Below are positions 1 to 13,700 of a DNA stretch of 64,000 bases, piece after piece. A model generated the notes under the pieces. The model ran no database searches and was not told the DNA's origin. It worked only from the letters and a program-made list of their open reading frames with translations. How positions within the stretch are numbered: position 1 is the first letter of the stretch; each line of letters starts with the position of its first letter. A program made the translations under genes and the position numbers. The DNA comes from Mansonella perstans (Eukaryota; Nematoda; Chromadorea; Rhabditida; Onchocercidae), in NCBI GenBank assembly GCA_037074765.1, contig JBAMDO010000042.1:1-64000 (forward strand). Reading direction: 5' to 3'.

Positions 1-1971
1 TGACTGTAGTGATAAAAATAAGAAATCGGTTTTGAGATGTGGTAATTCTATTAAAAATTAATACTTTTTGAGCAGACTCTTGAAAGTGACTGCAGACGGG
101 TGACTAATTTTACATCGATAATCTAAATTTTCTTGGAAAAATTCCAAAAATTAAAGTTTTTGGTCAATAAATAAATGGTAAGCCACGGATTCGCAATTAG
201 CTTTTTAGCCATAAACAGTTCAAGCCCATTTTGAATTATCTTCATCTTCAAGCTCAAAGAAATTTCCGCTAATTTAGCTAATCACTGAATATTTCGTCAT
301 AGAAAGATATTTCTTCAGGAATAATATAGTATATCAAATATTTGATATTTCTTCTTCCAGTAAAAACATCAATCATTTGTTGTAAATTTATTTCAAAAAA
401 TTATTTCGTAATTTGGCTCAAATATTTAGGAATATAAATAAATAGACAAAGAGAAAGCGAAATTATATTTGAGAATCTCTTGAAGAACTTTTTTTATTTA
501 TTTGATCAGGTCCATGGAATATGATAATAGCATGAGAAAGGAAAAGTAAAGAAGAAAAAGAAACGAATTGAAGAAAAAAATCTTAACACTTTCCAGCGTG
601 TCATATACATAAGCATTCGGAAATACTTCTTGAATTTTCCAGTAAATATTTCAGTTAACTAACAAAAATTGACATAAAATTTAAATGGGTTCATAATTGT
701 TCATATCTAAACTTGTACGACGTGTTTTTTTTATCCTACAATGCGGAACAAAAAAGACACAATCCTTCTAAAGAAACAAGACGAATTCATAATTAGATGT
801 TGAAATGATAATTATTCAAGCCAGAATTTGCCAGAACAGCATTACTTTCATATAAAGTTAAAAGACTTTTCTAGATGATTCACCTCGTTCACAAAGTTTC
901 TTTTATTTTGATATTCGCCGTATTATTCCTACTCAAATTTATTCCGATCATTTCCCTTTCAAAAATTCTGCACTTCGAGATCTCTCGATGGAATGCAGGG
1001 TACTCTCTATGTCTAACAAGGGATGCATGCTGTCCAAGATATCGTCTTTCAAATAGGTCATTTCGATAAAATAAAAAATTCCCTCTTCACAAACCAATCC
1101 CTAAAGAGATTTAGAATGAATAAATCTCATCAGCAATTATTGCCAATCTTACCTATAATTAACTAATGACCGCAGTGGTTAGGAATGCGAGAATTTAGTG
1201 ACCACAATAAAATGTTATTTATTAAAAAATTTGGAAAAAGAAAACAAACAGCTCAATGTGAGTTATGAAAAAAACTATTCAGAATTTTGCTACATCAAAT
1301 TACAATAGTTTAATATTAAAATTCAAGCTTATCATTAATTTCTGTTCAATATTGAATTTTGGTCTTATATTAGTAGACTTGAAAATTAATATCCAAAACT
1401 TTAAGGTAATAATTAATATTGTTCAAGTAATAATTACTCTTCTAATCATTGTAATGGAGTACCAAACAAAATTAAAATAACTCATGCTAATTACTCTTTA
1501 ATTACTCACTAATCAATAAACTTCGAGGTCATCGTAGAAACATTCACAATTGTGATTGAATGATAGAATAAATAAGCTTCAAAAAAAAACAAGTTTACCT
1601 CTGTATTAGCAGTAATAGAAGCGATGTAGACATTTAGCGTCATGCTAGAATTTGAATTGTAAATGAAATTGAAGAAGGAACGATGAAAGATTGACAAATT
1701 CTTCGTTGCAAAAAAACTTTTTTCTTCCAAAACTTCAATCCTTCCAATACTTTTCTTTTCTCACTGCAAATAATTATTGCTTAGCTGAATAACAAACAAT
1801 TGTATGCTTAATGCTTACTAAAGAAGCTCTTTTCAAGAAGACAAATAGATGAATTTTGTTTTTATAACAATGATAAATTCACACTAACAATTAGACACAC
1901 ATACTGAAACTCTTATACAAATAAATCCACAAATGTACACAACAAAACAAAAAAGATAACAGCATTTGGTC

Positions 1972-1992
1972 AGAGAGAGAGAGAGAGAGAGA
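1972..1992. repeat. (GA)n microsatellite
   Basis: About ten uninterrupted AG/GA dinucleotides in gene-free DNA. Confidence 0.9.
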
Positions 1993-2181
1993 AAAATATT
2001 CACATTGATATAACAATTACTAAAGGAGAATTTCAACAATATACTGTTGAAATTTTAAATGGTACTTTTTAGTTACTATAAAAATAAAACGATGAAATAT
2101 TATAAACAACGGAGCAGGTACACCCCTATAGCAAACCAATCTTTTACTACAACTAAGCTTCCCATACGATGTATGCATGTT

Positions 2182-2262
2182 TATATATATATGTGTGTGT
2201 GTATGTGTTTGTGTATGTGTGTGTGTATGTATGTGTGTATGTGTGCGTGTATGTACGTCTAC
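2182..2262. repeat. Imperfect (TG/TATG)n microsatellite
   Basis: An (AT)n start passes into TG runs interrupted by TATG units. The repeat opens reading frames on both strands that read as alternating His-Thr or Cys-Val/Met; these are artefacts of the repeat. Confidence 0.9.
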
Positions 2263-2313
2263 ACACATCTATACAACACATTTAAAATGTCAAGTTATAT
2301 TTCAATAATTATA

Positions 2314-2368
2314 GGATATACTTGACCTCAGTATCTACTAAATTATGGGATATACTTGACCCCAGTAT
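2314..2368. repeat. Short direct repeat, 21 bp x 2
   Basis: GGATATACTTGACCTCAGTA at 2314 recurs at 2348 with one mismatch (T to C), a period of 34 bp. No coding or RNA role is visible. Confidence 0.7.
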
Positions 2369-3443
2369 ATCTCTGTTCAAATCTAAAGTAGAGGTATGCA
2401 AATGCGTATCATATAGTAGTTTTGCACAGAATTGAAAATCGTTAAACTAAATACTAAATGAGCCTTGTTTGATCATCATTTTCTTCACCGGACAGCGTCT
2501 GTCCAACGAAAATGAAGACAATTGTGGCCCAGACTCTGTGCTTTGGCTCTCTGTCATATCGACATTTTTTGTTAAGTGCATGCTTTTTTATTCTTCCATT
2601 CTCATTTTCATTAGTTTCATTTTATTAACACAAAAGCACTGGTTAGATTTTTTCGAATTCATTTAGAAATAAATTAATCAAATGATTCAAAAGAAGGTCA
2701 AAAAGAGGTCAGATTCAATATCAAATGATTCAAGGTGTTTTTTTTTGTTACAATCATCTATGCAAAGTATTTGTGTATGCAAAACAAATATTACTATTTA
2801 TTCGCTTATAACAGAAACAGGCTTTCTCCCAGAAGATTTTTGCTCAGATCAACTTGAGCATCATTTCTTTATCGCTTAAAAAATCTCATCCAACACAATA
2901 ACTTCATTTCTTTATCGCTTAAATGAGTTAAGGCCTAGCTCAGAAAACAAGTTTCAAAAGTATTCCCTTAAGACAGAAGATTAACGCAAATTTTTGTTTG
3001 TTTCAAACTTAGCAATCTCAATCTAAATTATTCTCTTGTGCCTCTTATTTCGAAATAATTCTACATATTTTTCAGACAATTATTCCAGAAATGCATGGCA
3101 AAAAATAATGTTACCATCAAATTCGGAAACATTCTTAATAATTTTCGGTATAAAATGTTTAACTTTTGAATCCATTCTCTCTTATTTTTATCAATACAAC
3201 TAACTATCCTTAGTGATCACAATAAAAATCATCATTTCAGTGAATGGTAGTTCATTCAGCAATAAACAACAATAACTACAAATAAACATTTTACAGAACC
3301 AATTTTCGCATGATGAGCGCCCAACAGTTGCTGTCGATGAACGACCACGAGTTAATGCATAAAAGTAATGGGAATGCATTCAGAATTACTCGACATTTAT
3401 AAACTCGAAATAAAAACAAATGTTACAGATCATGTTTAGCAAA

Positions 3444-5891
3444 TCAGCTGATTGGATTGCTCCATAAAGCCTTGTATCGACCGGATCCGGTATTCATCCT
3501 TATCAAATTATCATGCTGCCAAAACGGCATATTCTTTTTATGTTCAGCATAGTCGATGTCAGGATATTTAGGTTGTTCCGGATTTTCTTCTACCTTCCGC
3601 ATTTGCAAACGTCTCTTTAACAAATCCGCATGCATCTCCTTTGGATCTCGGAATTGATCCAAGTATCTGCAAATCCAAAAACAAGAATTCAAAACTCGTA
3701 TGTCATCGCCAAATGGAAACTTTCAAATTAGAGAAGCAGAAGTTAATTCATACGACACATACAAATTAAATGGTTGTGGTTTTAGTGGGAATTCTTTCTG
3801 ATCCATTTTCACTGGCGGATTATACTGATATTGATAAATTGGTGATTTCATACCTGAAAGAAGTGACAGAATAAACCCATATAAAATGGAAGATGCGAAC
3901 ATAGATATAACAAAAAGATGCGAACAATATTCGCTGAATGTTAAACTTATCGCTAAGTATACATGTAAGATGCTGAGGATACTTGCAGTTATAAACTATA
4001 TCACCTGTCATTCATATTATGCGATGATCAGGGAATGATACAAAAAACTGAAATACAGAACAGGAAAAATTCGTTTCAATATTTCTCAATTATATTTGAT
4101 GTAAAATAATCGTATATGTCCCAAACAAAGTCTATGCTGCAACAAACCAATTCTGTGCAGCGCTTCATTAACAGAAACATCCCATGAAACTTGAGCAAAT
4201 GAAAGAGCCGAAGGAGTCCATCGTTTTTCGAATTCCTTATACAGCAATCCAATATTGAAGATTCGATCTTGCAGTGCTATACTGAAATCAAAATAAAAAA
4301 TCAACTAATACATTAATATCCAAAAAATAATTCTGCCTCAATCTGAACTGATGTACATCTTGTCACTATTTTAATATATTCTACTCCATCAGTTATGTAA
4401 CCTTTGCTGCAATTCACTAATTTGCAGTAAATTTTCTATATCATATCATCGCATTATAATTGCTAACAGAAAGCTGGCATTTCTTTATTAGTAATACTAC
4501 CTTTTTGGCTTTTTTGGAGTCAAATCAATAACTTCATTATGCCGTAACAACAAACAAGCAATTCTGTGATGACCAGTTCCTTTGAAAGGCACCAACTGCA
4601 GGTATGGAACTATTTCTGTTCCATCAGTTACAGGTTTGCCATCGGGAATATTAGCTACCAGCCAGTGGACAACTTCGCCATCGCAGTCATATGGGTTTCC
4701 ATCAAGATTCGATAATATGAATGAACTGAATCCACCATCCAATGATTCAATTGATATATCTGGTTTATTACCTAAACTGTAACAATGAAATACAATATTC
4801 TAAAAACAGACCAACCAAAAAAAAAAAAATCAAAATAAATCAATCAGCTGCAAAAACTTGTACTGGCTCTGAATTGAACTATGAAAATTTATTCAGAACA
4901 TTTTCGGACAAACAAAAAATTTAAATCCAAAGTAAAATTTATGAATCCTTTCTATTTGGAAAAAAAATACTTGTATCAGAGGCATCGATCAAATTTCCCT
5001 GGTATAGAGCAACATTGCCCCACTTAAGCTTCATTTTTTGTGTATTATGGAAGAAGACGTTTGCACGAAAAAGATCATCAAATATGCGATAATGATGGAA
5101 AATACACAACTGCCAATGATCCACTGCCTTTAAATTTATTGTCACTGCAATAGCAGAAAATATTCATTAATGATGAAATGATCTTATTTATTAGTTATAA
5201 TTAGTAGCTTTATAATAATGAAAGATAATCAAAAGCCAATAGTTTGATTTGGTATAAAATTCTATGCTAATTTTGGCATGGACAGATGTCCATCTGCCTT
5301 ACATCCATCATTCTCAAGACAAAAAAACCTTGTACTGTTATACAACTAAAACAGAAATATGAAGTTAATTCAAACCTAATATGTAAGATATCCAAAGTGA
5401 TCAAAAGAAATCATGAAAATAAAATAATCTTAAAAAATTTTTCAAGATAGAAAAATATAAAAAGTTAATACGGTATTGGAAGCATGGAAGTCGGACTTAC
5501 GATGCATTTTCCCAGACAATTTTTGAACATTTTTCGGTTCCGATAATTGCGATGGTACTACTGGTAATACACTCTTTTTCTTAAAACCAATATCGTATCT
5601 TTGTGTTTGCGGTACTGCAACAAAAAAAATTTTTATAATCCTGATTTCAAATACATTTTGACTTCCATTTTGTTGAAAAAGTTTTCTGAGAAAAGCTTCT
5701 TAGCCAAACTCCAAAAGCCGAGCAAATGGCGGAAAAAGAAACAACCTGCCAAACGTTCTTTCAGGGATAATAAATGATCATCTGGATCAATTACAAACAT
5801 TTTCGGATAAAGTACTGGTTTTGCTATTCGTGCTTTATACCAAGCATTTGGTTCATAAAATCTGCAAAAAAAATTTGAGGAAATATTAGTC

Positions 5892-5946
<55 letters not shown>

Positions 5947-6375
5947 CATATAATAATAGTTTTAGATTCATGTGTTAAGCAATCAGTTCAGCCCCTTAAT
6001 TTTCAACAACCAAAACATCGATGTATTTAGATGAAATCTAACGCGGAAAAAATGAAACCCCGGTATCTTTTTGTCGAAGGAAAACTTCCACAGTGTTGCG
6101 TGAAATCTCATCTGAATTCGTGAAACGATACATTTTGTGATTAAGATATGATGACTTTGGTTATATGGAATAGATTTCTATCAGCTACTCACTGAAAATT
6201 TATATGAAACAAAATAATTCCTTTAAAGTACAAGCCTGTTGCGATAAAATGCAGCCGGACCAGCCCAAGCAATAACTTTGGGTCTCCACGGTCGCGCGAC
6301 TCGTGGCGTACCCCTGACGCGATGAGCATCTTTCACGTATATGTCGGCATAAATTGAACGTAATGCTCGCTTCAT
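3444..6375 (-). CDS. MRPL38: Mitochondrial large-subunit ribosomal protein L38 (mL38)
   Basis: Component of the mitochondrial 39S ribosomal subunit with a phosphatidylethanolamine-binding-protein (PEBP) fold. Eight exons on the minus strand: 6236-6375, 5746-5861, 5501-5614, 4971-5144, 4501-4771, 4127-4281, 3763-3853 and 3444-3666, together 428 codons (427 aa; vertebrate mL38 is about 380). The PEBP core is in exon 5, with DGEVVHWLVANIPDGK followed by PFKGTGHHRIACLLL. The conserved tail is in exons 7-8 (FPLKPQPFNLYLDQFRDP). The Arg-rich N-terminus, starting MKRALRSIYADIYVK, fits a mitochondrial import signal. Intron 1 needs a GC donor (AACAG|GCTTGT); this phase is what makes exon 2 join in frame. 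Exon 5 uses the second of two nearby acceptors, because the first gives a stop. It is divergent from NAA60. Identity is firm; exon 1 is less certain than the rest. Confidence 0.88.
5895..5946. repeat. (AAT)n microsatellite in MRPL38 intron 1
   Basis: About 17 ATA/AAT trinucleotides inside intron 1 of the minus-strand gene. Read on the minus strand it gives a poly-Tyr frame running into exon 2, which is not coding. Confidence 0.9.
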
Positions 6376-7053
6376 TAATCTAGAATTCAACGTAAGTCAA
6401 AAAAACTCTGATGGAATTAATTCAGAGGAACTGAAAAGTCCACCTAATTTCAAACGACTACTTTTAAGTAAACATTTGGTTCAAAGAATAATGAACACAT
6501 TCTCGTTCACTCAGTGGCCGCATTAAATAATAGTCGCGCAGGTGTATAGTTTTTTTTTATAGCTATGTTGGTTTGCATGTAATTTGATTTCAAATTTACG
6601 GAAAAGCCTATTAATGAGAGTTCAAAACCTGGTATTTAAGATTTATGACCTGAAATTCATTATTGGGATGTATAGGAAGTTTTTGGAAAAAGTTACTTCT
6701 AAGTGCAGCACATTTCTGAAATTTGGCTGCAATTGAGATATGCATGTTTGCTTGCTTGCAGATACTTGCATGTTTGTATGGCTAACTGTTCATTTTTGTT
6801 CGCTGAGTATTCGAGAGTTATTCGATCGCCTCAATATTATGGCCTGGTTCAAACTGACGCTCAATATTTGGTAATTTTGTTCGGCTTGTTTTACGTTTCA
6901 TTTACAATTGATGTTTTTGGAAATGGTAATTCGATAATAGTTATACAATATTTTTCAGACAGTCGTTTTTCGCATTTTCAAGCAAATGATGCCACAATGT
7001 GCTATTTCGGGTAGAATAGGCGAAGTACAGCAATTCGATGAGCATCGGAAGTA
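6376..7053. promoter_or_regulatory. Shared upstream region of MRPL38 and NAA60
   Basis: A 678-bp gap between two divergent start codons. A strong acceptor-like sequence (TTTTTCAG, ending 6958) lies 95 bp before the NAA60 ATG and could be a trans- or cis-splice acceptor for its 5' UTR, but ATGs follow it before 7054, so this is uncertain. No TATA box or named operator is recognisable. Confidence 0.4.
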
Positions 7054-8551
7054 ATGAAGGATTGGCAAGAAACATTAGACGATAGGGAAGTTATAAATTG
7101 TCTTATTGATGGACTTGGAAGTAGTGATATGCTCCAGGATGAAAAGTGTGTTATACGATCGTTGTGCATGCACGATATGGATGCTCTCAAAACAATTTGC
7201 CTCGAATCTTTTCCCATACAGTATCCGGACTGCTGGTTTGAGGAAGTGTTAAATGGTAAACTGATTAGTTTCGGAATTACTTATGAAGGTGTACTTGCTG
7301 CTATTCTTGTCGCTGAACTCAAAACCTTATCTCAATGCAATGCTGAGGTGTTTTTTTTCTTTTGTTCTTTTACAAATCTAGTGTAAATGTCAAATTCAGT
7401 AGTATGGCGAGATATAGTTGAACAGTTGAAGCAAACTATTGAAGGAAATAAATATAAGAGAGAGAAAAATACCAAGCCTCTCAAAGATGTAACTCTGCAA
7501 AATTATAAGAAAAAATAAATAAATAAATAGGTCTTGTATTTTTAGGATCGCGATCTTTTATCGAGTAGCTTTTCACCGGTAGTGTACATATTAAGTGTTG
7601 CTGTACGTCCACCTTATCGTCGACGTGGTTTTGCTTCACATCTGCTCGATCATCTTATGTTTATGGTAGTGCAACAGCCACCATATCCAAAAGCTGTTTA
7701 CTTACATGTATTGGCTACGAATTATGGTGCCATAAATTTCTACAAGAAACGTGGCTTTTGTCATCATACTACGCTTTTGTAAGCTTCATCTTTTTGATCT
7801 TATGTAAGTTTTTTGACTCGGTTATCTCAATTTTTTAGTGAGCATCATTTAACTGTTTTCAAATTCTCATTTATTGGACGCTATAGAAATTACTTAAAAA
7901 GCATCAAGCAAACTGCTAATATTAACACAAGACATGCGCTGCAAAGTATTTCGTTTTTTAACGATATTCAATGCTTCGAAATAGTTCAGTTATTCAATTG
8001 CACTTCATAGTATTTGATATGATGTACTTTCAGAGCATATTTTAGCTGCTTTAGAGGTTATTCTTATATTTTTGAAAAAATATAACTGATACTGAAATGC
8101 GACAGACTCAGTGATTTAGTCTTTCAATCATTATCTTGTAATGTAATTTATGTCATTGCCCATTCTAATGTAGGGCATTGTGATCGCTCATTACAGCGCT
8201 ACACTGGAGCAAATTCTGCTATCATTGGTCTTGTGGCAAAGCTTATAGTTTTATCTTCAAGTTATCTCATTTAATCCTTCATTTGGTTAAGCGGCGATCA
8301 TTTTCAGAGCTATTTACTAGGCTTTATTAGGATTTCGGTCATTTTGCTGGTAATAGTGAAAATAAATAATACTTCATTATAGGAACTACTACCGTATTAA
8401 TGATACATTCGGTGATGGCCTAACATTTGTACTCTATACCAATGGCGCACGCGCACCGTGGTCCGCTTACGAACTCCGTTCACTGTTTTCTGCAGTTCTT
8501 TGCTTTCCATTAAGGATTATTCTTAAAATGAAATACGTCTTGGGTTTGTAA
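7054..8551 (+). CDS. NAA60: N-alpha-acetyltransferase 60 (NatF), Golgi-anchored GNAT enzyme
   Basis: Transfers acetyl from acetyl-CoA to N-termini of membrane proteins facing the cytosol; NAA60 is held on Golgi membranes by its C-terminus. Exons 7054-7347, 7546-7778 and 8383-8551 give 231 aa (human 242). An in-frame TGA at 7039 makes ATG 7054 the first possible start for this exon. The GNAT fold is clear: [18 protein letters not shown] in exon 1, then [20 protein letters not shown] in exon 2, with RRRGFA as the acetyl-CoA pyrophosphate loop, then [20 protein letters not shown]. Exon 3 carries [12 protein letters not shown], diagnostic for NAA60, and ends in a hydrophobic/basic helix ([20 protein letters not shown]), consistent with membrane anchoring. 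Splice phases agree at both junctions. Confidence 0.93.
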
Positions 8552-10716
8552 CAATAATAGATCTTAATTTATTCAATTTGTGATGTGTCTCCAATTTATG
8601 ACAGCTATATTAAATTACTCGATAACACTGTTACTTATCTTAAAAATTCAAGCTTCAAAAATAGTGAACTTTATAGAGATTTCTGAATAAGCGATGAAAA
8701 AAATTCTCCTTAATTTTGTCTGTTTTTGCGAATATTTCATTTATTTTTTCCTTATATATGAAATGATTGCGTGTATTTTGTGATGATCATTTGAAATGCA
8801 TAATGGATAATTCCATGCAGTCGCTTCTTGTAACAGGTGCACATTTAGCTTTGATATAATTCACGAACTCTAGTCTTTTACTATCTACCCTTCATGTTTT
8901 TTTGCCAGAATTGTTCTATATAAAACGAAAATTTCTTCATTTTAATTCTAGAGATGCAAAGAGATAAATTGTGTGCACTAGAGAGTTTTGAATTCTTTCT
9001 TTTTTGCTTTCAGTGCAGCAATTTTTTTCCAACGTCGCACAAGTAAAATTTATTTTGTTATTAAAAGAATTCAAAACTACAAGTTTCAAAGATTGGACGA
9101 AATTTTACTTTGTATCAGCGCTACAAGTTAAAATTTGTTTACACAGATATGATGTTGTGTATTTTGTAATGATCATGCGAAGTGTATAATTGGTAGGTTT
9201 GTGCATAGTCTGTTTAGAATAACTAGCGAATTAAATGTTGCATTTTGTTTGTGTCTTCATCAGTGTTGACATTCATTGGCATGTAATGAATTCATACAAG
9301 TTTTTTTTTTATCATTTTAGGCACTAAAATGCAAGGACTAATGTTGTAAAAATTTCTCATATCGGAAGTTTTTTATATTTGCTAAAGATTTATCCTAGAA
9401 TTTGCATGGTATTCGAAGTTCTAATGTATTTTTGAGCCTTTATTGAGGGAATGAGCTTTTTTTTTGCATATATTTTTTTTCAAATTTCAAAAATGGGAAA
9501 AAAAAAGTTTATGTTTTACATCAACAAACAATTAAATGCTAAATCCGTCTTAATTTAATTTAATTAGTTCATATGAATTTCTTAAAATTTAAGAAAATAT
9601 ATGGGTTCTTAAATTCGAAAAAATTTTTTAAACCTCTGCCTGGCAAAATTCATCGTGTAATGAATATTGAATTATTGAATTCACTACAGTAAAGGTAGTT
9701 GTAATGCTATTAATTAGTCTTATATTGTTTTTGTTCGGGTTGTCGAGCTTTAATTGTTCATATATTCTTTAGTATATCTCAAATTGAAGGTTTTTTTTTA
9801 TTGTGTATGAATCAATGTCGAATAAATGATTGCGAAGAAAAATTTTCATTTGAAAGTTAATTTGAAAACATCATTCTAGTGTTTGAGTAAAATATCTGAT
9901 AAAGTTCCTTCATATTCTATCTATTACAATGATATACTGGGACCTTTTCACTTTTAATTGAGTAAACTAATTAATAATTCCAGCAGAATTATTATTTAGC
10001 ATTGCATAGAACGAGGAGTAGTTTGAGTCATTTTTTAAAATCTTATATCTCTATTCGTTCATAATTTGTTAGGATTGCTGTTGCAAGAGATTTTGGGATA
10101 GATACCGGTTATAGAATGGTGGAACTTATGACTTATTGGACATATAAATGAAGCATTTGGATGTGATAGCTGTATTGATGGTACTTGTTATTGGGTAGTG
10201 TTGAATTGTGGTTTTGGTAGTTCCAAAACTTTTTTTAAAAAAGACTCAAAAAAAAGTTTGGTAGTTCTAAAACTAAGCAATCTTTGCCTTCCATTATTTT
10301 ACCTCTTATTTAAAACTTTCTTTCATTTCATATACTTCATATATAATGAATTTTTGTTGTTTGTATTTGCAGCAGAGCATATTATTAAGACATTCTGATA
10401 TTTTCTTCATAATGGGATTCGAAATGATGATGATAATGATTATCGTTTTGATCTTCTTTAATAGCATAGTGCTGTATATTTTTAATTTACAGTCAGTGGT
10501 TCAACATAGGTTTAAGAAAGATAGCCTTCCTTCACTCATCACTCCAGCCATATAAGACGTCATTAATTATCGGCACAAAAATTTCATCATTAGTTTTTAT
10601 ATTCTTTAAAAAAAGTGATTTATTTGAAATGTCTGTACTTTTTTTACCATTGCATCTCGTTCAAATATCAATATATCTATTAAATTTTAAAAATTTGTGA
10701 AGTTTAAATTACAGAT
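8552..10716. other. Intergenic region NAA60 to TAF5
   Basis: About 2.2 kb of AT-rich DNA holding the NAA60 3' UTR and TAF5 upstream sequence. Open frames around 9004-9189 and 10198-10555 are rich in Phe and Leu and match no family I know. No RNA gene was recognised. Confidence 0.55.
10705..10716 (+). promoter_or_regulatory. Probable spliced-leader acceptor just before TAF5 ATG
   Basis: TTTAAATTACAG ends at 10714, leaving only AT before ATG 10717. An acceptor this close to a start codon with no upstream coding exon is typical of nematode trans-splicing. The spliced leader itself cannot be seen here, so this is inference. Confidence 0.5.
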
Positions 10717-13700
10717 ATGGACGAGAGTATATTGGAGCAGCCATTAACAGCTGAATCATTGCAACAAATTTTAGCTTTTTTAAAGAAAAATGGTTTAGCG
10801 GTAGATTTTTTTTTCCTTTATAAGGAGAGAATCTCTTATGGACTTGCCATGATTTATGCATTATTATAATAAATTATTTTAAGGAATCCGAAGAAGCCTT
10901 GTCAAGAGAAGCTGCAACGCTTTTACGTCTTTCAAAAGATGGAGTTGATGGTGACACTAACAAGTGTGTTTTGTTTTTTCTTTTTTTTAAAAATATTTTT
11001 AATAACCGGTACTGTATAAAATAAGGTATTGCTGCTTTTCTACGAAATTAAATCTGTTTGCATTCGATTATAACCAAATAGCATTTGTTGAATTTTATGG
11101 AAGAGTAGCGACATTTTATCACATATTACTATATGTGACTTGTGATTATGACTGCGTATGTGACTGCATAATGCATTATATGTGACTTATATGTGAATGC
11201 ATTTTTCGAAAACATCGAAGAAAACTAGAATACTGCATTGTTTGTTAGCAAACAATTGTATGATGTAATACTTCATTGCGAACAGCCTTAGAATTAATGG
11301 ACAATTTTAGCGACACCTTCATGCGCGAATTTTCGACGTTTTTGAATCATATTAATTCTTCCTTTGATAATTTCCGCGCAGAACTATCCGCTTTAATATT
11401 TCCGGTATTTGCGCACTTATACATACAGCTTATTGTTGAAGGACGTAGTTTACAAGGTTTGCATATCAGCTCATTATTATTTCATAGCTATGTCTTGCTC
11501 ATATATCTTTTTTTCTTGATATTTTTTATCCATTTTTCGAACTGAAAATCTACAAAGTTTTTTTTTTCACTTCAGCTACTTTATTCAGCAAGAAATTTTC
11601 CCGACATGTACCTTCGATGTATGAAGAACAGACAAAATTGCTTACCCGTATTTCTACTCATGCCCAGGCTGCTAATCATTCACTGGTTCAGACTCTCACG
11701 TAATTATTTTTTTTTCAATGTGATTATATATTTACATTTTACTGATATATTTAGAAATTTTTCGCAAAATTAGAATTTCATTATTCCATATTGGAAATAT
11801 AAATTTTCGAAAGTTACAAGTAAGTTTTGCCGTTTATGTCGGTAAATTCCCAGGAGGCAATAACTTTCTAATTTGATCTGCTCAATTTAAAAGTTATGTC
11901 TGGGAGATTGATGAATTTAAACCACTTATTTTGAAGGAAGAACCAATTTGTTGTTCGCATGTCAAAATCGGCAATTAAGCAACTGGAACCTTTTTTAACC
12001 CGGAATAGCATTGTTCGGGATGTAATGCGCGATCATTTGCATATTGAAGGTGCATATATCTCTAAATTTCAGCTTTCCATTGACATATATTTCGCATTAT
12101 TTTTTAGTATACTTCAGACATGAGAATTGTGAGACCATGACTTATTTTAACAAGAAGGAATAAAAAGACTTTTGCCTTGCTCATTAAATAATTGACAGTT
12201 CAGTGCTGTATATGTTTGAAAATTGATGGGGACACGGGATTTTGAGAATTCTCAAAATTTAAAATTGTACTGGATATATTTAGCAATTGATGGCCCGCGG
12301 ACAAAATCAGCGACGGAAGCTGACCTGGGAGGTATTCTTGGTCAAGTTAGCAAGCAAGGTAATGTGATTCACTTTTCATACCATAAAAATTTTCATTTGC
12401 TTGTGGTAAGTTCGGATGTTTGGAAATACCAAATTTTTGAAACCAGTAATTTATATCATTCACTTTAAATCAACTATCGCTACCTTATTTTCTCAATACT
12501 GTCCTTTCCATTTCAAGTAGCTTCGAATAGCTTCTAATAACGAATAGCTTCCTCAATAAGTGTTCTACCAATCATCTGTTTCCATTTTGCTAGAATCTAT
12601 TCTCATTTTTCATTTTAAGAAATGTTTTGAATAATTTATTTAATCTAATTTTCAGCTTTTTGAACCCAGTTAGCTTTTAGAAAGACGGCATAAAATGTTT
12701 TATGGAATTATGAAGGAAGATTTTTCAACGCAGCTGGGCCTTGAAAAGAAACGGCCAAAGATTAAAGAAAGAAATGACAGCAAAAAAAAGGATACCAATG
12801 GTCCAACACCTGACCGAATACCTTTGCCAGCACCGTTAGTTATCATACTTTCTTTTTCTTTTAAAATATTCTTCGATTAGGAAAGTTTGCTTCTGTCTCA
12901 GCATTTTTCTGTGTTGCGCAAGTTTTGAAAATGGATTCAAATCAATTGCAGCAGTGAAAAGAGGTATCTGAAAGAATCAGGTAAAAAAGTACGCATTTCT
13001 GCTGATACACCGCCATCTATATGTCTTTACACGATACTCAATTCTCCTGGTGGTCTTACAGCATCGGATATTGCTGAAGACAGTGGAGCTTTGGCATTAG
13101 GATTTGGAAATTCTAGAATACAGGTACCTCTAGTTGATATTTTAGTTTGTAATAAATTTAAACGACAGTTTCCGTTAAATAAGAACCTTTTTCAATTGAT
13201 GTGATTCCTTCATACTATGATAAAAAATGTTAATCTATCGGTTTTTAAATATAGGTTCATTGCTTCTAGATAATAAACACTTTTGTTACTAATATAATGT
13301 TGTAGATGAAAAAAGATATAGCATGAGCTGGCCATATTAAATTTATGAGGGAATAGGCTTCAGGTGGAAAAATGGGAGATATTGCAGAGCAACTACATTT
13401 ATTTTTTCTGGTTACCTTTTTAATTTTTCATCCATCTTAAATTGTAAAGCTTTTCAATATTTTTCAGAAAGTCTTATATCTTATTATTATCATTATTTAA
13501 GGTGCATGCATTAAATGAGGAAAAATTTCGGCCATACAAGAAAAACGATCAATTGGAGCTAATAGAGCAAGAATCTGAAGATGCATTGGATCAGGTTTAC
13601 GATGACGCAGAAGCGTCAACATCGCTTACTTTTCATGTTAGTTTTGCTTTTAGCACCATCAAACTTTTTTTTTTTAACTTGTAAGGATGCACAAATTGCT

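Larger units (their letters stand above)
1..3443. other. Gene-free AT-rich left flank
   Basis: I see no exon I can assign in this stretch. Open frames are short, low in complexity and without recognisable domains or matching splice sites. It holds a GA microsatellite, a TG microsatellite and a 21-bp direct repeat, listed separately. It lies downstream of the 3' end of the minus-strand MRPL38 gene, so part of its right end is probably that gene's 3' UTR. Confidence 0.6.

Noticed and set aside
2020..2325. Long overlapping open frames on both strands (His-Thr and Cys-Met-rich)
   Set aside because: Produced entirely by the TG/TATG microsatellite.
5862..5971. Poly-Tyr extension upstream of MRPL38 exon 2
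   Set aside because: Translation of the AAT microsatellite in the intron; exon 2 starts at a TTTGCAG acceptor.
12110..12170. Apparent TAF5 exon after a TTTTTTAG acceptor (VYFRHENCE)
   Set aside because: Hits a stop and lacks family similarity; the true exon starts at 12284 with AIDGPRTKSATE.
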